Positions 58,453 to 64,000 of a stretch of DNA of 64,000 bases are shown here, piece after piece (the first letter of the stretch is position 1; each line of letters opens with the position of its first letter). The stretch lies in assembly GCA_037176725.1 (NCBI GenBank), contig JAZBRS010000026.1, positions 59,436,501 to 59,500,500 of the forward strand, written 5' to 3'. The stretch comes from Posidonia oceanica. Lineage: Eukaryota > Streptophyta > Magnoliopsida > Alismatales > Posidoniaceae. The notes under the pieces are model-generated. The model worked only from the letters and a program-made list of their open reading frames with translations, had not been told where the DNA came from and did not search any database. A program made the position numbers and the translations under genes.

Positions 58453-58822
58453 GGAAGTTTGTATTTGGATGTTTTGTTATAATAGACACTGTTTTCTGCA
58501 GAAATAAAGTTTTCAGTTATTTACATTCTAGATATTTATGTTGATCTCACTAAATGTTAGACTAGTTGGATATGGACGTGTTTAAATCACTTTGCCTAAA
58601 TTACATGCTGCATATCTCTACTTGATCCATGTCGTTGGTTGTATTAGTATTAGTGACCTTGTGAGTTAAATTACGCTTAAAGTAATGAAAACCTTTTTGA
58701 TCCTATGTTGGTACAGTTAATGGATCAGATTGTAAAATGTCTTTAATTAAATAGCCATTTTTGAGCGCATAAAGTTTTAATGCTTTAATTGTTTATTTTT
58801 ATGTGTAGCTCAAGTGGGAGAT

Positions 58823-59336
58823 TGTTGGGTTAAAATCTAATAAAATGTGAGCCAATATAAAATCAATTAAAGTATTATAGGCTATTTTGTGATTAGACTC
58901 ATTGAAATTGATCTATTTAGTTTTGGGTTGAGTCTATTGACATCTTAAGTGGTATGGGTTAATGTGTAGAGACCATTTGGACATATTTCTATTTGTTGAT
59001 GGGTCGAATTGGAAATATGTAAAATTATAGACTTCTATAAATAGAGATCATAGTCTCCAAATCCTAAAACTTTTAACCTTCCTTCTTTCTCACCTCTCAT
59101 CTTAAAAAAGATATGAAAGAGAAGTTTGGTAGTTTGGAGGATCGGATCCCGAACACGTGTAAGAAAGACAAACACTTCGATTTTTACCATGGATTCAAGT
59201 ACGTTTCTGATTTTGTTTATCCTTAATGATTTATCATGGTAAGATCTTGTATGGAAAGAATATATGATTCTTCGTTTGTGTTCTTTTCTATTTTGATGAA
59301 TATCAAATCCATATGATATTTGATTTATTTTCAACA
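58823..59336 (+). mobile_element. Copia LTR, duplicate copy (514 bp)
   Basis: Same length and ends (TGTTGGG ... CAACA) as 55047-55560. By eye I find four substitutions between them within the compared parts (for example AACCC/AATCC and GATAG/GGTAG). Their similarity dates the segmental duplication, not the copia insertion. Confidence 0.9.
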
Positions 59337-59388
59337 TTTCTCCGGTGATCGAGCTGTGGATAATGCATTGTAAGGTGTTTGCAACACT

Positions 59389-59583
59389 TCACATATCCAA
59401 ATCAAAGGGTTGCCCTTTTATATCACAGAATTCCAGCAAACTTTGGAAATCTCCTGCTGCTGGATTTTGGTCCATGCATGCAGTCCCAGGGAGGTTAAAT
59501 GAAGGAACTCTTGAGATGCTCGAACCTGATCCATTAGTCCTTGAGCTTCCTAACTCTTTCGACCTCTGAAACCTCGAAAGCAT
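59389..59583 (-). CDS. Small unassigned ORF next to copia LTR, copy 2
   Basis: The duplicate of the 55613-55807 frame, still open, 64 codons, with L to Q at residue 6. Coding status and function are unknown. Confidence 0.25.
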   Translation of the reverse strand: MLSRFQRSKELGSSRTNGSGSSISRVPSFNLPGTACMDQNPAAGDFQSLLEFCDIKGQPFDLDM

Positions 59584-59966
59584 CTTTGTCGTTCATGCCT
59601 TTGTAAAGAGATTTAACCATGATTGGAGTGTTATCACAACCTCATTTAATTTTGCACGCTTCTGCATTCTAATCCATCTCATTATTCATGCCTCAGATGA
59701 TGACTGTATCATGTCGAATGATCGCTTTGATTTTTTTTTTAACTGTAATTAGATTAATTAAAAACCCGACGATGTATCCACCGTCTAAGTCCTGTTTTAC
59801 AAAATATTATAAAGTATCTAGGAGTAAAATGTATCGATGAATATAAAATATTACATTTGAATACTTCAAAATAGCATCGATATAGACTGAGCTGGTCGAA
59901 TAAAGCTTACATATACTAGAGTCAAAAAACTGAGAGGAAACTAACCATTTCCCTAATAACTATGCA

Positions 59967-61407
59967 TCATTGGGCAAGATTCTCCTTCCATGTGCCCCAT
60001 TTATTTCCTGGATCAACTGGCAAAACTGGCTCCGCGAGTGGTGGAGCAGAATCCTCAATGGCTTGACCCAAAGAACTACTATGAATGGCCCAATTTGCCT
60101 GTAAAGACCTGATAACAGAAGAATCTGCACCTTGCACAGTATGACCATGATCTAATTAAAAGGAAGTTAGAGACAAGATATGTCAAAAACCTGATGCAAA
60201 ATTTCTAATTTGATTCCTGAAACTAGCTTCATTTCTATATAACCATAGACCTTAAAGAATTCCTAATAATAAAGTATTCCATCCAAAGATACCCATTTGA
60301 AATAATAAATGATATTGCAAAAAAAAAAATTGAGTAAGAGAGATTCCAAGCAATAAAGAATCTGCATCTCTCAATAGAAAATTCCATATTACTTGACGAA
60401 TGAACAATGAAAGAAAATATGCAACATTGTTTCTTCTTAATACCTACAAATCCCACACTCTGGAGGTCTTTCCCATCTCCTTTTAATAAGGTTGGTATGA
60501 GTAAAGATCTTATATTTTAGAGCTAGTTAAGAAAAAACTTTCACTTTTAAAAATATAGCATTATACCAAATATTATTCTGGTATAGGATTCTCAAATTTC
60601 CAACATTAATAGCATTATAACAGGCTTTAATTAAAAAACCTTGAGAACTATTGAGAGACCAAATGATACTCTACAATAGTATTGTGAATTGTTAAAACAA
60701 TTGTTATGAAAAGGTCTCATCAGCGGAAAATAGTCTTCTCTCCCATGTAGGGAAGGCTTGCACCATTTTTTACTCGGAATGATCGCTTTGATCGAAGCAT
60801 GTAAAATTAACTTTCGTAGAAGACGGAGGAGTAAAATACGATGGCATCAAAGTGCATTAAAGAACTAGCTAACATACATTTAGATCCCTCTGTACGTCTT
60901 GCATCAAAGAACATGTCAGAATCATTTATCGGAAATTGAAAATGAGAAGCAAGTTTTGCTGCTTTCCTAGAAGCCACCGCACTAGAGTATACAAAATTTC
61001 GAAGTTGGTTTAACGAATGTGAACATGACTACACGTCAAAAAAGTTTTTTGTTTGGGTCTTAAAATCCTTATTAAACACCATATTATTGTTTATACATTC
61101 TTTATATCGAAAATGACTTGTATACATCCAATAAATTAATCGATAAATATACCTATATGCACATGACGTCTCTCCCCATCAGGTCTCCAACCAGATCAGA
61201 TATTACTAACTCACCCCTAAACTCTTAACACCTTGCAAGCAAAAAGAGCCATCATCTTCTTACTCTTCGTTTAAGACACCTTCAAAACTTCTTACCTTTG
61301 GAACTTCCTTGAGAAGACTCATACATCCTATATTTCTTGTTGCAGTCGCTCTTCAACGATTCGTGGAGGTCATTAGAGTCAGAGGAGTACCCGGATATCA
61401 TGGACAT
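59967..61407 (-). CDS. Two-exon small plant gene, copy 2 (unknown function)
   Basis: Duplicate of the gene at 56193-57633, with exon 1 at 61407-61296 and exon 2 at 60124-59967. The start, donor, acceptor (AAGGTGCAG) and stop are all kept. One visible replacement is Ser to Pro in exon 2 (VDSGNK becomes VDPGNK). The promoter region is included in the duplicated segment up to about 61690, so this copy could also be expressed. Confidence 0.42.
60199..60775 (-). mobile_element. LINE (L1-type) RT 3' fragment in the intron, copy 2
   Basis: Duplicate of the fragment at 56425-57000, with the same broken frames. An A-run difference near 60320 changes one of them. Confidence 0.58.
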
Positions 61408-61496
61408 GATGAGTGCTTAAAGAAGGAAGTGGACGGAAGCAAAGGAAAAAGAAGAAGAAGAAGAATAACAAGAGAGAAAATGTTGATCAAGAGGAT

Positions 61497-61514
61497 TTTA
61501 TATAAAATATATAG
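61497..61514 (-). promoter_or_regulatory. Probable TATA box of small gene, copy 2
   Basis: Same sequence as at 57724-57741, in the same position relative to the ATG at 61407. Confidence 0.45.
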
Positions 61515-61690
61515 GGAGCAAGGTAGTTTCAAGTTTCATAAAAGTCAATCACTGACGCCGCCGTAGGGTTTAAGTATACAAAGGTACATTTAATGGTTTA
61601 TCAGGTGCATGTAGATAATTTTCATTATAAAAGGTATGAAAAGGACAAAATGGTATTTAACGATAGTATTGGGTGAGGAAAAAAAAACCC

Positions 61691-63524
61691 GTATAAAAAC
61701 AGTTGAAAAAAAAAAACACCTAACATTTAGTTACTTGTCCTCCCCTTGGACCAAGAGAATCCGTAATTTTCATTTCCTTTTTGGAAAGCCAATAGAATCC
61801 AACCTTTGCAGATCGCTTTCAGTAGAAGTTCTGATTTCTGGGGAAGAAGTCATGGTCCTTTGTCTACATGCAGCAATGGCTGGTCAATCGTACCATCTCG
61901 TGCGAGCTTACAAACACAACAGTCCACGATGGCAAAGAAGTATTACAACGATGGAGAGAATTCCACCGTGCTTCGGAAAACAACTGCTCTACAAGGAATA
62001 TAAGCGTTGCCGTGAGGACACGAAATTCTCATCCACATTCCACGACATTTCCACAACTAAAATAAACGCTGGTTACAGCTGTTCTCTTGATTAAACCACT
62101 TAAACTACTACTTAAACCACTAGTAGTATCAGTTGGATGGTTTTCTTCAGTGGAACTTCAAGATAAGCAGCTGCGTACGAGAGATGAGAACCTCAGCTCC
62201 ACACGGATGTCCGACTTTTCCAAACATGATTAGTTGGCCTTGCACAGGTTTTATTAATTTAACCAATTGCACCAAGAGGTGGAACACATATCTTTTTTTC
62301 GAATTCGAATTTTAGAAATTGTAAAAAAAAAAAAGAAAAATAAAGAGAATAATTCTATTACGGTTTGTAAAAAAGTAGATTTTATAATTTTCTAGAATTA
62401 AATAATAAGCGGATATTATGTTTTTTTTAACCAAGGGAACAAATCTCGGCCTCTAACACGGTTAATTTCTTCAACGATAAGATTTCATTTCTAAATCTTG
62501 TGACAAAACATGCTTGAACGTACACTTTAATAACATATCCGATAACGCAAAGGTGAGTTGTGATGGGCCACCTGATGTACGGAGAATTCGTTGCGTGAAA
62601 AATTACAGCACAAACAACGCCACATGTTTAACGATTGAAATCATGCTATAGATGACAATTTAGTTTGTAGGTTTGTCCAACCATGAGTAATTATGAGATA
62701 ACAGGCATTCTTTAGCACACGTGAGTGACTGTAAATAGCAATTATATTTGTAGAATTATGCTTTACACAGACTTGTCAATCAGGTCGTATCGTGTATAAA
62801 CGTGTATATTATACGTATACGTTAAATCCAAATCCAATCAATTTAATTATCGTATACTTAATACTAAATCTAAATACAAATTGCTTTTTGTCGATGTGTT
62901 TACACGATAAGATTTGTTAAGTACATATTTAGATTTATCATGTCATTTTAACATTATAATGACCCACTTAATACGATTACATGTTTAGTATACGTCTACA
63001 CGTGGAAATATAGATACTACTTGATAGAATCATAGAAATGTTAAATCGTAAGGAATACGTACACTTCAAATTGCAAGGAGTCCTAATCCTTAATGACTAA
63101 ATCCTAATGCTAAAGTGCTAAAGTAATAAGTCAATAACCAAGATTAGTAGAATAAAGTTAAATAGTTAGTAGTATGATAAGGTTAAATATATTAAAATAA
63201 GGTTAAATATTTACTAGTATAATAACGTGTCCTTGATGTATACTAAATAAGTAGTCATGTATTATATACATGACTAGGTAACGTGTATCTATCATGTACT
63301 TATCAGATCTTTCACATTAGACACGGAAACATCCTGTTCAATAATCATGTCTAACAATTAGAGACAATAAGATTAAACTCAAACATGATTATATCGTGTC
63401 GTGTTAAAAATTAACAAATCTAACTGCACCTATTGAAAAACCCTCTCACAAGATTGATTTTGGTGTTAACACAAGACAACAAAAGGTACAACTTATGTTA
63501 AAAAACACTTTTTATATAGTAGTA
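61691..63524. other. AT-rich intergenic sequence
   Basis: Unique sequence after the tandem duplication. Frames around 61800-62090 are open in all three plus-strand phases but show no domain that I can support. From 62760 to 63420 the sequence has repeated words such as CGTGT, GTATAC and ACACGA-type motifs (for example TCGTGTCGTGTTAA), which looks like an old degenerate repeat. I see no gene. Confidence 0.4.
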
Positions 63525-63640
63525 GTTTAAAACCATTCTAATCCAAATCCAACAGTATTATAATTAGTAATCGTTTAAAACCATTCTAATCCAAATCAAA
63601 CAGTATTTTAATTAGTAATAGTTTAAAACCATTCTAAACC
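63525..63640. repeat. 48-bp tandem repeat, about 2.4 copies
   Basis: Units start GTTTAAAACCATTCTAATCC at 63525, 63573 and 63621, the last one partial. The flanking sequence to 64000 is AT-rich with A-runs near 63820 and 63870 that share CTACCGTTTxxAAAAA and ACTTACAA words. No gene is seen. Confidence 0.9.
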
Positions 63641-64000
63641 ATTTTTGAGTCATGGATTTGCAGAATCACTTTTCCTATTCATTACAACTTACAAGTACCT
63701 AAACCAACTGCTATGGTGCAGTTGACTAGGAGAAGTGGAACGTACATTTTCTTTTTGAGTTCAAATATCACGAACGGTGGAGAAAAATATTAAAGAAAAT
63801 AATCCCACTACCGTTTGAAAAAAAAAAACTTACAAGCACCTAATTAATCTAATTACCGTTTACAAAAAAAAAAAAAAACTTACAACCACATGCATGAGCT
63901 TCTCTTCCCCGAAGAATCATCTTCCGCTTGGGAGGCAACAAACCCGTGAAACATCACAAAAGAATGCAAATTGCAACATATGATGTTAATCGTTACGTAA

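Larger units (their letters stand above)
57928..61690 (+). repeat. Tandem segmental duplication, copy 2
   Basis: Second copy, ending near 61690 in the A-run followed by CCCG. It differs from copy 1 by scattered substitutions and small indels, for example a 12-base difference near 61570 and a changed A-run near 60320. It starts mid-element in the copia RNase H, so no functional unit was the target. Confidence 0.97.

Overview
The window is plant nuclear DNA, most likely from a eudicot with a repeat-rich genome. The evidence is the Ty3/gypsy Tat/Ogre-type and Ty1/copia retroelement proteins, GT-AG introns with plant-like sequence, plant-only extra-ORF families (plant mobile domain and DUF7745-like), and a small plant-style gene with a TATA box. 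I see no bacterial, organellar, rRNA or tRNA gene. The species cannot be told from the sequence.

Positions 1-52057 are a stack of nested Tat/Ogre-like LTR retrotransposons. The backbone is element G, on the minus strand: 5' LTR 49388-52057, primer binding site 49363-49382, gag-protease 48271-43514, pol 26589-20942, a pair of extra genes on the opposite strand (PMD 15131-17462, DUF7745-like 17957-19321), and a 77-bp hairpin array in its 3' region (5813-6300). Four relatives have landed in G. F is a gag-only derivative, 26595-43508, with both LTRs, PBS, polypurine tract and a near-perfect target duplication. A 5989-bp solo LTR lies at 8298-14286. A truncated LTR, D, lies at 22968-25003. RE1 is on the plus strand, with its 3' end at 1-5812 and the rest off the left edge. 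F's own 3' LTR is split by a further solo LTR at 28135-33858. G itself sits inside the integrase gene of an older copia element (52058-55560), so G's 3' LTR and the 5' half of the copia should lie left of the window.

All LTRs of the Ogre-like family share terminal motifs, a conserved CCTAACACCTTCCCC box and, where that region is present, an internal PBS-like motif. Otherwise they differ greatly in length (2.4 to 6.0 kb) and content, including 30-bp minisatellites and palindrome clusters. Every coding region of these elements carries stops or frameshifts, so I read them as dead copies.

Positions 52058-64000 are AT-rich and nearer to gene space. A 3.77-kb segment holding the copia 3' end and LTR, a small two-exon gene on the minus strand and a LINE fragment inside its intron is duplicated head to tail (54152-57927 and 57928-61690). 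Both gene copies remain open. The last 2.3 kb is AT-rich intergenic sequence with a short 48-bp tandem repeat.
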